From assembly GCA_000328365.1 (NCBI GenBank), contig KB298648.1:10958-74957 (forward strand): 64,000 bases of DNA, given 5' to 3'. Each line of letters starts with the position of its first letter. The first letter of the stretch is position 1. This DNA is from Capitella teleta (lineage: Eukaryota; Annelida; Polychaeta; Capitellidae). Positions 1 to 13,027 of this stretch are shown one piece after another. The position numbers and the translations under genes were made by a program. The notes beneath the pieces are model-generated. The model saw nothing but the letters and a program-made list of their open reading frames with translations, had not been told where the DNA came from and ran no database searches.

Positions 1-964
1 GTGCATTCATCTGGTATAAGGTTACAAATGGTCACACTGACACACTACAGTAACACACTAGGCCGATTCATATGTGCCACAAAGACTTGATAGAGGAAGG
101 ATACCAATAAATAGACTGTACTCTCTATTCAGACTTAAGAGTAAGGGTCTCTCAAGATCATTATTCATGATTCATGATTCAGCATTAGGATTTCTCCTGC
201 CTGCATTACTCATAAGTCTCATAGTCGGATAGTCACTAAGTTCAGAAGGGCAGCGATCGAGTGATAGGCTAATTAATTCCCTATCAACTTCTTTAAGCAC
301 TCAACCACCAGAGGACCAACAGCAACGCAGCAGTCATGTTCAGGCAAAAACCCACTGATGAACTTAACCCATGACCCCTTGCCCTAGCTTGTCTGTGTGC
401 AACAGAACTATTGGCACATTTGATTTTATTCTGGATAATGAAGTCGCGGTCACTATGTTGCTATCGCTATCTCACTGAAACACTGATGCTGACTGTAATA
501 GCTGATATCCGAACGAATGGATATGCCACCAAACAGAAACCGACGACAGACGGTTGATGAAGCTCTCATCTTCCGCAGTAACATAAGTGTAAGATCTCGA
601 ATTGCTTTGCTAAGAATTGCTTGAATACGTTCCCTTCACCAGATCACACATCGCATTTGCAACCAGTTAATTCACCTTTCAGATTTGTACTGCAAAATCT
701 TTATCTGTTTTTAAATTAAATCATTGCTCAAAACTCACCTTTTCAGATCTAGCTATTTTTAGTAACATGCTTTCTTTTAAAATATTTTTATTATTCAATT
801 TCATCAGTCTACCGATGTTTAATATGAAAATGTTATAACGCATTCATTGTGTTTATTATAATTATGTATCTTCAATGATTATCTTCATAATCTTGCATGA
901 GCGTTTTAGAAATTAGAGCACTTTCTTTAGTGGATTTTATGCTTTATAAAATAAATATAACTAA

Positions 965-965
<1 letters not shown>

Positions 966-1020
<55 letters not shown>
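966..1020. repeat. (TTA)n microsatellite
   Basis: An uninterrupted ATT/TTA trinucleotide run of about 55 bp. Confidence 0.95.
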
Positions 1021-1022
<2 letters not shown>

Positions 1023-1597
1023 AGGTCACATGCCAGACACTATAGTGATCGACATGCAGGGTCTGATGAAAGTCGGCCGCGAGTGTGGGCGATAATACAA
1101 TTGAAACTGAGTATTATTCGTTTATTTTTAATGTTTTACCTGATAAAGGTAATTCATCCGAATGAAAACGTCCTCCCTCTGAATCCCTTTTCCCATGATC
1201 ACCATTGCTTCAAGCGAAACAATCACAAGACAAACACTCGCTGATTTCGTTCATTTTCAGTGGAAAACTTGTCACAGATCTGTAAATCGAAAGCGAAACC
1301 GGCGCATTCACACCGTACGACCAAAAATCTCCTGAATACACGAAGGATGTCCGTGAGGGTCGGTTTCTAGTCCATTCATTGGAAGTGAAATAGCTTAATA
1401 CTGTCCGAAATCTGTCATGGACGATCATTATTATGTTGTATTTGGCAAGAGAAATTGGAATGCTTAGTTTTGACAAGTTCAAGGTCGATCATAACGCACT
1501 GTGTTCAGAGACCATCACTTAAACCATAGATATGGAGGTTAGCTTGAACAAACAAGATGGGACATCGCTAATGAAAACTTGTCCTTACGCGTGGCCT

Positions 1598-1611
1598 GTT
1601 GCCATGGTAAC
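1598..1611 (+). promoter_or_regulatory. RFX X-box, perfect consensus
   Basis: GTTGCCATGGTAAC matches the RFX X-box consensus GTTNCCATGGNAAC at every fixed position. No gene is recognised within 3 kb, so the target is unknown. RFX factors typically drive ciliary genes; whether this copy is used is inference. Confidence 0.55.
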
Positions 1612-2847
1612 CCTGTTATCCGCTCGCTCCATTATCGCAGATTCCGGTTTCGGCGAACCAAAACCGCTTAATTGTTTTACAAAAATCTTTTGGCAAATTT
1701 TGGCCAGGTTTTAACTTTTAAAGTATGAATTGTATGATGGGTAGATGTGTATTTTATAATTCGTGCGAAACTACGAGTCGTTCACGTCATTACCATCCCC
1801 CCCCCCCCCTCCACAATGGGGATATAGGTCGATGTCCCATCCTGTTTATAATAAAAGTCTGTTTTGCAATTTGTTCCTTTGTTTTGTTCATTTCTATTTG
1901 ATGTGAATTGTATCAGAGCCTAGAAATGATAATGATTACTATTAAGCCTGATATGCGGCGTTCTTTCTCGATGTTTCAAGACTCGAATGATGTCATCGGG
2001 TCGAATGATGTCATCATTGGTATCCAACCAAGTCAGCATTACAGCCGCACGCGTTGCTAAGGTCTGCTTCCACTTCCTGTGCCGCTGACGGGAAACGTTT
2101 ATTAACATCGAATATTTATTTTTCACTCGTTTATTTCAAAACCGTCTTGCTATTTACCTGTGGTATGTAAACTAGAAACGCGTGTTGTTAACGAGGACAA
2201 AACGTGCATTTTTACTTCTTGACAGCCGACATCCGATAATGTCTATAATTGGCCTAATTAATTGCCAGTCGCTTTCCAGAGAAGTGGCGTTTAATTTTGA
2301 AGCAACGGACCTCTAAATGTTACCATGGAGGCGAATAATATTACGACGCAGTTATCGCGAATGACATTCTCAGGGATGAATCACAAATTAAATAAAGGTT
2401 GACTATGGTGATGAATCTCCCAATGGGAATGTATCTAAATATTATGTGGATATTTAAACAGAACTGTGGATGTTTTTAACTCTTCGATTGATTTTATAAT
2501 CACTTTTAAATGGGATTATAATTCAGATTACACTTGACCCTGAGTGGTGAATCGCTTGCACGAAACTGGGTTATTATTGTATATAATACATCTATATACA
2601 TATTACATAACCATATCAAAAAGTAGAGACGACCACAGAACATAGAGATGACTGCATTTCATTCAGTTCAAGGTCGAAGGAGAAACGAAAGGAACTTACG
2701 TTCGCTTCTATATCCTGACAATAATTTTCCATAATAAATCATAACGTCTTTATCTGTGCGTTATGATTCACTTCGCAACAGCGAGAACGTTTGCAAACAT
2801 TATGACTACCATGTCTTGTCACTACCTAGTACACATGTTCCTGTCCA

Positions 2848-2874
2848 TTATGTTCCTGTCCAACAGGAACATAA
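2848..2874. repeat. Near-perfect 27-bp palindrome
   Basis: TTATGTTCCTGT and its reverse complement flank a 3-nt loop (CCA). The left arm overlaps a direct repeat: ATGTTCCTGTCCA occurs at 2835-2847 and again at 2850-2862. Function unknown. Confidence 0.7.
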
Positions 2875-2959
2875 CCAAATACTAGCATTACGTTTACGCA
2901 TGAGACGAACACGCATAGATTAAGCGACGCACCCTTGTTGTTACCGTTACGGAATGCCG

Positions 2960-3290
2960 ACAATCTAATTATTCAGTTTACACCCGAGTGCGTTATGACT
3001 CGGCTGGTGGCACGTGAAAAACGCGTGTTTTCGGCTGCCGCCAGTCAGTCAATGCCCGGCGCCGGGCTGCTTCAGCCGGAGCGCCTCGACCTATCGAGTA
3101 GAACACAAGTGGTTAGTAAGTATCGAGCGCCATTCAAACCTATGCAGCGGCTAAAGAGCATTGCCGATCCAAGTGAATTAGCGAGAGGATACTATCGAGA
3201 CAGCGACGTCGTACTTCGACACAACCGTACAACGGAATCGCTTGTTGTGGGATTCGCGCATCATTACAAGTAAGGTCAAGGTGTTGTTGT
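2960..3290 (+). other. CpG-rich patch, possible untranslated first exon
   Basis: This patch is clearly richer in CpG than its AT-rich surroundings and ends in a donor-like AA|GTAAGG at about 3270. An open frame of 112 codons crosses it but resembles no protein I know. It could be a promoter or 5' exon of the downstream PPP1R3-type gene, whose relatives carry non-coding first exons. This is inference only. Confidence 0.2.
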
Positions 3291-4578
3291 TGGAATGGCG
3301 TAGTACGGAGGCTGTGTTTACTACCTTCGTGTATCCTTTTGTGCTATCATCCGTCTTGTTGTGTTGTTGTGTATGTCAAGCTCGTGATGTGTTCGGTTTG
3401 ATCTTCAGTCAAAAGAAGCTGCTTACATACAACTACTGGTACAAATGTACACGAAGTCATTACGAGTTACGTAATCTCGATACCACCTATAAACTGATAA
3501 AAGTGTGCCTATTCCCAACGGTTTCGTTTAAATTTAAAACTTAGGATAGGTCTAGCTAATTTATTATATGTAACTGTCAACTTGAACATATGTATACTTC
3601 AGCATACATGTATGTATAAGGGAATGAGTTCACTAGGCCTAAATGGTAGACCGCTATCTTTACGAGTGTATAATACAGAATACTAGATATATCACCAAGC
3701 TTAAGCCAAATGACAAACATATTTAAATACAGCGTTTGTGTTCGAGAAAATCCGATTTGCGAATCTCTCTTTTTACTTCTATCGCTTGGAAGTGTGGTGC
3801 CTAAATGCCTATTACATAATTCGAATACCTATGGTGAGTAGAGTTACGTAAGTAAAGAGATGTGAGCGCATTCGGAATGACTTATTGGCGGATAATGGAT
3901 TTAAACAAACTGCGTTTGGAATACATAATGTGTATTAATGTAAACATTTGCCCGTGAACCATAATCGATTTGAAACATCTTGGATCATTGATTGTGCGAT
4001 CAAAACATTAGCAGCCATTGAATATGAAAGGGAGAAAGGATAATTACGGTGTCGAAATGTCACTAATATTAGTTAATTATTACCATACATTAAATAATAC
4101 ATCACTAAATGTAATATATAATACACCATATTCCGTACGGCGAATTTACATCGTGTGTCGCTACATTCGATGACTGAATTACACGCGAACACCTTTTCAA
4201 TTGATAACCAAGCATAATTGTTAACGCTATTGTCGTTTATCAGCAATTGTGTATCGATTAAAATCGCAGCATGAACTGAGCGATTGCGTAATAATTTTCA
4301 CCTCAACGGTCGATGTTATTATGTCAAAGTCAAACCCCCAGCAAAGTTCACCGAAGATCATCAGGTCACAATTGCACTACTCCGGCCCTGATGACAAATA
4401 ACCACGGACGGACAAACTCCACCCTCCGTGTATAGCTAAGAATTTATGTGATTGACTGTAAAACCAGTGGCTACAGCAGTGACCAAATACGCCACGATTG
4501 TCGCGCACGAGCATCAAGGCACGCACACACATGTGCATGTTTACCAACACCATGCAAGTCGACCCTGGATGAGAGTTG

Positions 4579-4591
4579 CCACCAGGGGGCG
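4579..4591 (+). promoter_or_regulatory. CTCF-like motif
   Basis: CCACCAGGGGGCG matches the core of the bilaterian CTCF consensus (CCASYAGRKGGC). It lies 0.7 kb upstream of the PPP1R3-type gene. The match is sequence-only; occupancy is not known. Confidence 0.5.
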
Positions 4592-5285
4592 TCGTACAAA
4601 TCGATCCATCTGCTTACGTGCGCTGCCGTCGCTCGGTTTACTTTCGCTTTAGTACTCGATAATCTCGAGAGCACTTCTTGGCGGACGTCGTCTGAGAATC
4701 GCTTTCCATGCATTTCTTCAGATTGCACCTATGAACACGAATCCCATCTCGCTGTCACCACAGTCCTGGTTGCGATGTAGCTTTGTCCACGTATAGATTA
4801 ATTAGCATATGACGTAACCGATTGATGAAGTCTGAACTTGTTCGGTGTATCTACCTATGAATGGCTCCACCATTCGGCATAAATATACATGTGCGATGTA
4901 TCAGTGAGATTTTTGGCAGAATCGCAAAATATTCCTGTTCAAAGCTGTTTGTATACAATTACCGGTATACACATAGGTGTGTTATCGCTTATACTTGCAA
5001 TTACAATTATAATATCTTCTTTTGCGTACAACAATACGTAGGCAGCACGTACGCGCACGAGGTTCCTTCTGGGCCCTTTTAAGCGTAAAGAGAGCTCGTA
5101 TAACTGCGCCCTATTAGCGTCAGTCACCTTGACCCTCATCCAAGGTCACACAAGCGACGCGTCGGGAATGCAGTCGGTCGCCAGAGAGCAGCTATAACCA
5201 GTTCTTTCTTTCCTTTCAGACCGTGACGCAACCAACCTTTCAAAGCCGCGATTACGTCACAGCGTGACCATGTGACCATAGCGTC

Positions 5286-6413
5286 ATGGATTTCGACCGT
5301 TACCTGCGCTGCGTGGAGGTGCCGTCCGATGACCAATCGCTCATCCACTACTCCTCGTGCCCAGCCTTCACTGCGGCCGTCTTCGTCTCGTCACAACCTC
5401 ACCCGCCGGAAGAGCGATGTCGTCGTCGCAGCTGCGATTCGCCGACGTGCATGACGTGCAAACCGAAAAAGATCTCGAGCGCTCCCCGCCACGTGTCCGT
5501 CTACGAACTGCGGCGTCGCTTGGACGGCTGCGCTGAGCAGAGGTCCTGCCTGCGAAGCCCCGACAACCGTCGCGGACGAAGCCCGATCCGACAGAGCGTG
5601 CAGAACCATTGGGCGTGGTCACATGACACGCACAGCTCCAGTTTGGCGCGCTGTTTGGGCAAATCACTGACACTGCATTCATCGCCGAGGATCAAGCGGC
5701 GAGCGACCAAGAAGCAAGTCAAGTTCGCTGACCAGCAAGGCGAAACTTTAGCGACGTTTTCGCTTGTACCGAAAGCCGGTGAGGGAGGTGATGATGATTC
5801 GATGGATGAAGAGGAAACTGGCTACTGGTCGTTCATTCAGCAGACGCTCTACGAGCAAGACTGCGAGGACGAGGAACCAATCACGGGTTGGCCGTCCGTG
5901 TTTGACGTCGACGATGAGGAGCCCAGTGCTTCGACGTCGTCGTCATCCTGCTCGGAGGACGTCGATGACAGTCCGAGTTCCGAGCAGGAAGCCGTCGTCA
6001 CCGGGCCCACGTGCTCGCTGTGCTTTGAGCAACCGGCTGCCAACATGGCGGCGTTCAAGGACAAGATGGAGCAACTGTGCGTCGGGCTGGAGAACGTCAA
6101 GGTCGACACGGAGCACAATGTCGTCACGTGCACCATCAAGGTGAAGAACCTGGACGGTGAGAAGCGAGTGTTTGCCCGCTGCACGCGCGACGCTTGGAGG
6201 ACTTTTGCTGACCTTGCTGCCGAGTACGTGAACCCGGGATACGAGGACTCCGTGCTCGACACCTTCTTCTTCTCCATCACGCGCCCCCTGGCGGCCGACA
6301 ATTTCGTGCGCGTCGAGTTCGCCATTTGTTATCAGGTGAATGGACGAACATATTGGGACAACAACCAAGGCCTCAATTATGCAATCGAGTGGAGCGAACG
6401 GCGCGATAATTGA
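5286..6413 (+). CDS. ppp1r3: Protein phosphatase 1 glycogen-targeting regulatory subunit (PPP1R3 family)
   Basis: A 375-residue single-exon protein expected to bring protein phosphatase 1 to glycogen, where PP1 activates glycogen synthase and inactivates phosphorylase. Seen directly: a PP1-docking RVxF-type motif, QVKF at residues 144-147 in a basic KK context; an acidic Ser/Asp/Glu-rich linker at about 164-240; and a CBM21 glycogen-binding domain at about 246-369 ending in YWDNNQGLNY, the family signature. Vertebrate PPP1R3B, C and D share this RVxF plus CBM21 layout and also have one coding exon; 375 residues is slightly longer than those, mostly because of the acidic linker. The first ATG follows an in-frame AT-rich leader and starts MDFDRYL. 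Which vertebrate paralogue it matches cannot be told. The 3' UTR carries an (AT)n run and two AATAAA signals. Confidence 0.93.
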   Translation: MDFDRYLRCVEVPSDDQSLIHYSSCPAFTAAVFVSSQPHPPEERCRRRSCDSPTCMTCKPKKISSAPRHVSVYELRRRLDGCAEQRSCLRSPDNRRGRSPIRQSVQNHWAWSHDTHSSSLARCLGKSLTLHSSPRIKRRATKKQVKFADQQGETLATFSLVPKAGEGGDDDSMDEEETGYWSFIQQTLYEQDCEDEEPITGWPSVFDVDDEEPSASTSSSSCSEDVDDSPSSEQEAVVTGPTCSLCFEQPAANMAAFKDKMEQLCVGLENVKVDTEHNVVTCTIKVKNLDGEKRVFARCTRDAWRTFADLAAEYVNPGYEDSVLDTFFFSITRPLAADNFVRVEFAICYQVNGRTYWDNNQGLNYAIEWSERRDN

Positions 6414-6488
6414 CAATCCGTGAATGACATGGACAATGCTCAAACGCCATGTGCCTCAACACTACCTACGCCAAACTCCCGTCTATTT

Positions 6489-6490
<2 letters not shown>

Positions 6491-6522
<32 letters not shown>
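6491..6522. repeat. (AT)n microsatellite in the ppp1r3 3' UTR
   Basis: About 15 TA units, about 80 bp after the stop codon. Confidence 0.95.
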
Positions 6523-6527
<5 letters not shown>

Positions 6528-6726
6528 TTTCTAGATATATATCATATTTCATTATTGAAACTGCCAAAAGTATGAAAATTGCCAAATCATTGACTTCGTG
6601 AAATTTCATCTCGTTCAAACACTTTGTTTAAATTCATGTGTCCATCTCAGATGGATTTTCAGCTCATCCGTCATCCATTTCTGATTCATGAATCATATCT
6701 GACACTTCTAAAGTGATGTTGACTGA

Positions 6727-6739
6727 AATAAACAATAAA
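6727..6739 (+). other. Poly(A) signals of the ppp1r3 gene
   Basis: Two canonical AATAAA hexamers, at 6727-6732 and 6734-6739, about 315 bp after the stop codon. They define a short 3' UTR. Confidence 0.6.
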
Positions 6740-7577
6740 CATGTTATCCACGGATTACATAATTCAACGCGCGTGTTTCACCCACCCCCCCCCCTACAAC
6801 CACGTGATCAATGTTCAATATTACGCCACCACAAGGTCAACGAGTGCAGACGAATTATTTAACCGAGTTAAATAACACAATGAACGATAAAAAGACGAAA
6901 TTGAATTGAGTTTATAGCAGCAGTCACATCAGCTGTCCAGTTCAGTATTTTCCGCGGTTGAACATCTTTGGTTTTCCAACTCTTGAACCCAACCTTGAAC
7001 AGTAGGGTGCTGGAATTTACCTGAGAATAAGATAAGAGATAAGATTAGCAATAAGATAAAGCATATGCTATCGTGCGGAGACATTATCATGGCTTCCAGA
7101 ACGAGGTTCAAAAAGTAACAACAAATATTTCATGAGATTAGCACATTCACTGCAGTGCGTCGTCACTCCAACATAACGACTTTAAATTGGTTTTGACAAT
7201 ATAAGTGCAGGGAATTATATAACACTGATGTCGAGACGAACAGATATGGCGTTGAAAAGAGTCGAAAACAATAAATTCATTCTTACTTCTGTTTATTAAT
7301 TTGAAATGGGGCAACATCACGTGGCATGTTCTTTCGGCTGTCATTCGTGCGCAATTGAATCATCGTGACAAGGCAAGAAAACGTATTCACGCGAAGAAAA
7401 GAAAAAGGCTCGTAAAAGCACTATACAACGTGTCCTACTTAATTATGCGTATAATATATTATAGCAAAATAAATCTGAGTTCTGACACGCTAATTATAAG
7501 ACAAGTACACATGCATAATTCTATGACGCTCAAGAGCAGTGTGTGGTGTGCGCGTGTTGTGGTTTTCTATGAAGAAC

Positions 7578-7617
7578 GTTATTGGGAGTCTGCTCCCAAT
7601 AACCACGAATGGTTATT
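7578..7617. repeat. Two overlapping, mutually exclusive stem-loops
   Basis: GTTATTGGGAG pairs with CTCCCAATAAC across a 4-nt loop (7578-7603). AATAACCA at 7598-7605 can instead pair with TGGTTATT at 7610-7617 across the tetraloop CGAA. The two stems share the same bases, so only one can form at a time. Confidence 0.7.
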
Positions 7618-10424
7618 CGGAGTTGCCGGGCTATATAGTCATCGCAGGAGTGGACAGTACTTAATCTCAGAATCCATCGCAAAGACTTAAATTATTGTAT
7701 TTGAGACAAATTATTGTATAATACTTCTATAGTATAATAATTACATCGGTTACTAGTACATGTAAATTTACTAAAATGCAAATTAGAATACAACATCGTG
7801 CAAATATTTTAGTTAAGGAATGGGAGATGTCCGGCCACCAGGCAAAGGATTTTCAGCCTAAAGGCATGCCCCGGATATTATTGCACAATGTCGTTTCCAA
7901 ATGAAAATATTAAATATAATCTAAATACAATATAATCTAATATTATATAAAATATTATCTAATATTATATAAAATATTATCTAATCTTACTTAACTAAGT
8001 ATAGAATGTAGTACTAATATATAGGCTAGCCTCCTAGGCTTCTCCAGACTAGTCACTGTGTTTCTATATTTCCATATCATTCAGCGTATGTAATGTGTAA
8101 CATGCATTTCATGAATTGAATGATAACTTGCACGAACGAATGATAAGCCCAAAATATATGATGAGCTGTGTGGTTGCAGGTATACTGTCAATGACGTCAG
8201 ACTGACAGTCTTGGCCTAAATATAACCACAAGTACTATGTACGTACTAATGCAAAACATGATCCCACGAAGGGCATCGACCTCAAACATTCAATACTATT
8301 CATTATTCAAGGCTTGAATTCATTATGATAATGTTACCTACTGCGACGCGAGCGAACATGGAACTATAAGTAGGGCGATATCTAGGCGAAGCGAGACAAC
8401 AACAAGACATAAAATCGGGGGAAAAAATCGTGCCGGGCGAAAGGAGTCAATGACCTCGCACGCAGTGGTCGATAAATGGGGCAGTTCTGCAGCGAAAGAA
8501 GAAAAAACGACAAAACGGATGGAGAGAAGGAAGGAGGCCGGGAACGATGGCGGATTATTGGAAACCGTTGCTCAACGATCGATTCTGAAGATTCCAGGCT
8601 TCTCGGTTCGGAGAGAAAATAGAAGTAAACAAGATAAAGGTTATGCAAAAAATCGATCCCGGTGAAATGCAAGGGGAAGCATCCTGCCGACCTAGATTTT
8701 ATGCGGATGACCTTGGGAATATGCACGCGAAGTCTGCCTGTTCTCTAAATAAGCAACCATGTTTACATCCTTTGTTGTCAACCAATAGGAGCACGCCATA
8801 TTTAAACAATTCATTAATGCGAGGAATATATTAAAAGCATGTTGATACAATCCGACCTCGTTACTGCAACTTCACATGTTTCCACGTGAATGATCGGATC
8901 AAAGAGAAGACATATTCCATAATGAATCTACACAGTTTGTCTACTCTCGATATAACAACGGTGCAATAATGAATAATTTTGTTTTCCTGACCGGAGGACA
9001 GAAAGACTGTACAACACGCATTTATATAATTGACAATTATAATTATAAATACTATATGGCCATACTGATTAATTGTAAACAATTAATCTAGTCCCATAAC
9101 ATTCTGATTGGTAATACTTCTATGAGTATATAGGTAATGCTTTGTTCTTGCATGTATGTCTTCCTTATAATAATTACTTCAATTCTTGTGCATGTGCATT
9201 TTGCGTACTCGGACGTTCATACAATATATTATTATGATTCCTGACTGATAAGGAACATTACAACAACAGCCTATTTATTCATTAGAAGTAAACAGATTAA
9301 ACTATTTCTGACTTCAATTTCAACGAGCCTAGATTTACAATTTTACTTCAAAACAATCATATTTTTTCTTCTCCCTTCGCTACAACGAAACTTCGTTATA
9401 AGGAACAAAGTTCTGGACGAAGCAACAGATCGACCATGTATTTAAATGCTTCATTAGGACATAAGATAACACACACAGGAAGTTTATTTTGAGCACAGTA
9501 TACTGTACAAGTATACACAGTGAGCTACTGTTGCTTATTTAATTAGTAAAGATTGCTTGTACATGTGACCTCGACCGGAATATCGCCATATGCATCTGGG
9601 CAAAGTTCATAACTGATAGAGTGATAAAGCAAGTTGTTTACAAAGCAATACAACAAAGGTTTGCCTTATTCAGCGGCTCAGATTATCGGCGAAGGATATT
9701 TCAGTACAAATTGTTGACAACATAATAAAATAAACAATTCGACCCTTTGTTCAATTACGGCTTGTTGAAGTATTAAAGTCCGCCATAACAACAACGGCGT
9801 CAACAACAGTGCGATGTAATGACATGTATACAAACACGTGTATCAGTCTTACATAATCGCGTGGATGCATTGGGGATGCATGCACCAGACCTCAGCATTA
9901 CAAGTAGGCCTACATCAAAGTACGCCGCATCCGCCATGCTGTTGTGGTGACAGGCCATGTAGGATATAATTATATCCGAGCACATTATCTTTTCATACGA
10001 TTCAAATTTACAGCTCAGACTGCTCCAAATAAAGTTCGTCAGCTCGTGAAACCAAACAAAATGCTGAAAAACAAAACGTTTGACGTACGTGCGATCTGAC
10101 ACGACGCGCGCGTAGAAATTATAGAGCTATAAAAAAACACCAAACGGCGAGAGATTTCCGATGCAATAACTGTGTTAATGAGATTGGGTTTTTTTTTTCC
10201 CCCTTTGGGTCTGCTTCAGGCGACGCAGCGGAAACGAAGCGGAGATGAATTTCTGCTCTGGAAACTTGTAATGCATACGACATGAACTTGTAGAATAAAC
10301 TTATACGCTACTTGAACATGCTCCTTGGATTAAATTGCCGCTGCCATAGTACCTTATTGTCGGCCTTAACCCGCTGACGGACACGCGGGGAAAGCGTGAA
10401 CGGAGATTGAGTGCAATCCAAGTG

Positions 10425-10486
10425 CGTTATGATATCGAGTGCCCTGATATTATGCGTTATGAGTGTTCCACAAAAGTGCGTTATGA
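10425..10486 (+). promoter_or_regulatory. Triple CGTTATGA motif cluster
   Basis: Three direct copies start at 10425, 10455 and 10479, two of them in the extended form AGTGCGTTATGAT. They belong to a motif family repeated across the window. No function is known to me. Confidence 0.5.
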
Positions 10487-10978
10487 TTTCCCAGATCACA
10501 GCGTGTGAAAATACGATTGATGTTGTGTTACGTTGCAACTATGGGGTTTGTTTCTACCATCAGACGCACCTTGAGTGGAATCAAAGAATTCTTGCAGTTT
10601 TCCTGGGCAGTTTTCCATTTCTTCGTATTCGTGCGCTTGTAAGATCATGTCGAACTTGTCAAGATCTTTCACATACTTTGCTTCACTCGTTTCCTGGTTT
10701 TCATATTCCTGGAAAATTTCTCCTTAAATATTCATAATTAATATTCATAATTCCCCTTCGTTGATCGAAGGATTGATTTTCTTGAGTTACAGATCACACA
10801 AAAACCTTCTGTTTCTGTCACCACAAACTGTCATTGTTTGTTAAATTGCACGTTTGAATAAATTTATTATTATCATAATTTATTATTATTAGGTATAAAT
10901 GAATATCGGTGCACTGTTCTGCATCATAATCTTGATCTTTGGGACTGCCTCCAAACATGGGATGAATATTGGAATAAA

Positions 10979-11040
10979 TTGGTAAAAGTTCTTTAATTAG
11001 CCATCGCGTTCTTAAAAAGAAAATAAAGAACTTTTACCAA
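10979..11040. repeat. 17-bp perfect inverted repeat, 28-nt loop
   Basis: TTGGTAAAAGTTCTTTA at 10979-10995 is the exact reverse complement of 11024-11040. It could be a small hairpin RNA, the end of a decayed MITE or a chance structure. The stem is shorter than a typical miRNA precursor. Confidence 0.75.
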
Positions 11041-13027
11041 AAGTGCTGAAGAACTGGTTATTAATTGACTCCAAATTCATGTTGCAAGTTTATACACCAG
11101 GAGCCTCCACACATAATTATTCCGCACTCAGCATACAACCCACATTGTGTAGGATTACGTGAATGCTTCTAAGTACTTTACACAATGTTTCATTATAGCA
11201 TATGAGCGGGAAGCGAACCGACCATCACTGTCAGTTAGTAAATACTTGGAAGGCACCAATTTACTGCACTGTCTATTAGAAACACAGGCTGCAGTACTTC
11301 TACGATTCTAGTATATAAGACAAATATTTTCCATGAACAACACACTCCACTCTCCTCTTTCTCTTTCTCTCTCTCATGCTCACTCGTCCCGTGCAAACCA
11401 CCTCCTAAGATACTCCTTTTGGAACCTTGTTATTTTGGATATTCTCACTACTTGAAATATTTGTTGAAGGTCAATTAAAGCCAAAAATGAAGTAATTGGT
11501 TGTGTCTTTGTTATTATGAGCTTACCACCAAACCCGTGGATAAATGATGTAGAATTGGAGTCACTACGTCACACATATTTATTACAAGATACCAGTGAAA
11601 ATTCAAAGGGACATTTTCCTCCCCAACCGAATACCTTTTCCACCGCAAAGTGATGTGGGCTTCCTGTGCCACGCATGATATGCAATTGTGTTACTCTGTA
11701 ATCCTAAAGTTAACGACATAAGAAGGGTATCAATTGGCAAAAAAAAGTAGATTTGATAGGATCACAGACTAAGCCCTCTGTCTTCACAATAATTAGTGTT
11801 TTTAGTGGACTATCACTTGGAGAAGAAAATATCCAGATGATAATCAATCACTACACTTTGTAAAGAAGAAAAAAAGCACTTGCCCACAAGCACACAGTTC
11901 AATTCAGTACTACGCGAAACAACTTTCTCACCTGCCAAAGCGTAAATAGTTCCTCTCCTGTTTCCATGCCAACCAGATCTCTGATGTGCATCATGGCGTT
12001 CTAAAATGCGTCATTCAGAAACAGGACGTCATGCGTCTCCTACTCTCACCTTCTCCCTCTCGTGTTTCTCCTCCTTGGGAACGTCATCGGCTGGCGTGAG
12101 ATCTCCAACGATGCATTCCGCCATGTCGTGAACCAAACAGAGTTTAATGCACCTGCAATTTCAGTTATCACAGGTGCATTCATGACCATGGTGCATACTT
12201 GTCGTGACAGAGGCTGGCATCGGTCTTTGCTAGGAACGCCAGTGCAGCCATTCGATACATATGGTCAGCGACGCTTTCAGGCCGAGGGACCCCTCGTAGC
12301 ACCCACCCAGTACGTTGCGTTCTCTGTCAATTAAAAGATTTGCATCTAACAAAATTACTTACATCTTTTGGTGGTGCCTGGGCACATTGATGATTGATGA
12401 TTGATTTAACACTTTTATTGGGATCAAATCATTCAAAGTAAATTTAGATTAAATCCAGCTCTTGGGTTCTTTGACCCTTGACCCTCAAGATTTCGAAACC
12501 ATGAGACAACTTTTCGGCAGAGCTGAGACTGATCAGGGCACGCTGAGCCTCGTGCTGAGACCGAGAGTCCGTTGTGAGAAAATACCCCTATTATCGCTCT
12601 TCTAGAGCCATAAAGCGACGATTGATAAAACGCTTTGGAGTCTAACCTTAAGCTGACCGATCAACTTCATGAATTCGAATATCTGTGTGACTTTGGAAGT
12701 CATTTTCTAGAGATGAAAAGCAGCTTTAATTTGAAAAATAATGCAATTAATATTGAATTAAATATTGTATCATGCAGACGATATTTCCAAGTATGGAATG
12801 CGCACAGTGGTGGAGACAAGAAGACCTTGTTCATTGTCGGCGTGGGGAGAATAATGATATGCAATTTCAAAAGCATAGCTTAATGAGTTAGGTGTGACAC
12901 AAAGGATTAAATTACACTTGGTTACTATTTAGTGTGCGCCCATTATGACAACATTCTTGTGAATCTTGCAAATCACATTAAAGAGACTTCCATACTCTCA
13001 TTCTGTTTTCATACTCACTCAGCAAAG

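Larger units (their letters stand above)
1..5285. other. Gene-poor left flank
   Basis: I find no coding sequence here that I can support. The stretch is AT-rich with short chance ORFs. It holds a (TTA)n run, a perfect RFX X-box, copies of the CGTTATGA motif at 1489, 2739, 2759 and 2991, a short perfect palindrome at 2848-2874, a CpG-rich patch near 3.0-3.3 kb and a CTCF-like site at 4579. Part of it may be 5' regulatory or untranslated sequence of the PPP1R3-type gene that starts at 5286. Confidence 0.6.
6740..13027. other. Intergenic spacer between ppp1r3 and mrps28
   Basis: I see no gene I can support. The content is AT-rich unique sequence with two hairpin structures (7578-7617 and 10979-11040), a triple CGTTATGA cluster at 10425-10486, a CT-rich run near 11360-11375 and short chance ORFs. 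One open frame at 12062-12334 resembles nothing I recognise. Confidence 0.6.

Noticed and set aside
5368-6443. Long open frames antisense to or out of frame with ppp1r3
   Set aside because: They are shadows of the CBM21/RVxF coding frame in GC-rich sequence. None carries a recognisable domain.
12062-12334. Open frame of 90 codons upstream of mrps28
   Set aside because: No family resemblance, no splice or poly(A) context, and translation lacks conserved motifs.
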